The translations under genes and the position numbers were made by a program. From Pelobates cultripes (taxonomy: Eukaryota > Chordata > Amphibia > Anura > Pelobatidae): 64,000 nt of DNA. Location: the NCBI GenBank assembly GCA_933207985.1, contig OW240913.1, positions 280,701,051 through 280,765,050 on the forward strand, given 5' to 3'. Shown one piece after another: positions 63,966 through 64,000 of the stretch (its first letter is position 1; each line of letters opens with the position of its first letter). The notes under the pieces are model-generated. The model was not told the origin of the DNA. It did no database searches and saw only the letters and a list, made by a program, of their open reading frames with translations.

Positions 63966-64000
63966 CGGAATGTATCGATTCACCTACATCATGCGTTTTA

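Overview
The window looks like chromosomal DNA of a vertebrate, almost certainly an anuran amphibian. Three spliced genes can be read with conserved protein sequence and correct GT-AG junctions, and they lie in the order known from human 6q16: USP45 (minus) - TSTD3 (plus) - CCNC (minus). Everything between and inside them is a dense, multiply nested set of transposable elements typical of frog genomes: CR1, DIRS, Tc1, hAT, TTAA-target MITEs, Ty3/gypsy remnants and hammerhead-bearing repeats. All calls come from reading the sequence; no search was run.

Layout. 1-2450: an internally deleted CR1 LINE on the minus strand, including an ORF1 esterase-like domain with an in-frame 30-bp minisatellite. 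3929-8178: the first three coding exons of USP45 (minus); its catalytic domain lies outside the window to the left. About 10.1-10.24 kb: probable divergent promoter. 10241-25709: TSTD3 (plus), a complete 193-codon rhodanese gene in four exons; intron 1 holds two hAT elements, intron 3 holds a 3.4-kb DIRS element. 28012-44344: CCNC (minus), complete in 12 coding exons totalling exactly 283 codons; its last intron holds a Tc1 element inserted in another Tc1 element. 44.4-63.4 kb: intergenic, with a Ty3/gypsy remnant (45.9-49.3 kb) split by an 809-bp insertion carrying a hammerhead ribozyme motif, a Tc1 split by a 2151-bp hAT-like element with a 70-bp minisatellite, a deleted gag-only LTR element with a SCAN-like region (59.0-60.3 kb), degenerate telomere-like repeats (61.26-61.53 kb) and a CR1 3' end. 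63487-63763: TATA box and first exon of an unidentified gene whose Arg/Ser-rich N-terminus faintly resembles an intermediate-filament head.

How the genes relate. USP45 and TSTD3 start head-to-head about 2 kb apart (measured from USP45's ATG exon), and TSTD3 and CCNC end tail-to-tail 2.3 kb apart. Cyclin C is the cyclin of the Mediator CDK8 module, USP45 is a ubiquitin protease and TSTD3 a presumably mitochondrial sulfurtransferase-like protein; their adjacency is ancestral synteny rather than a functional operon. The most unusual objects are the hammerhead-bearing insertion with its 14-bp target duplication, the Tc1 transposase carrying an exact-looking 54-bp duplication between catalytic residues, and the hAT element with a palindromic minisatellite core.
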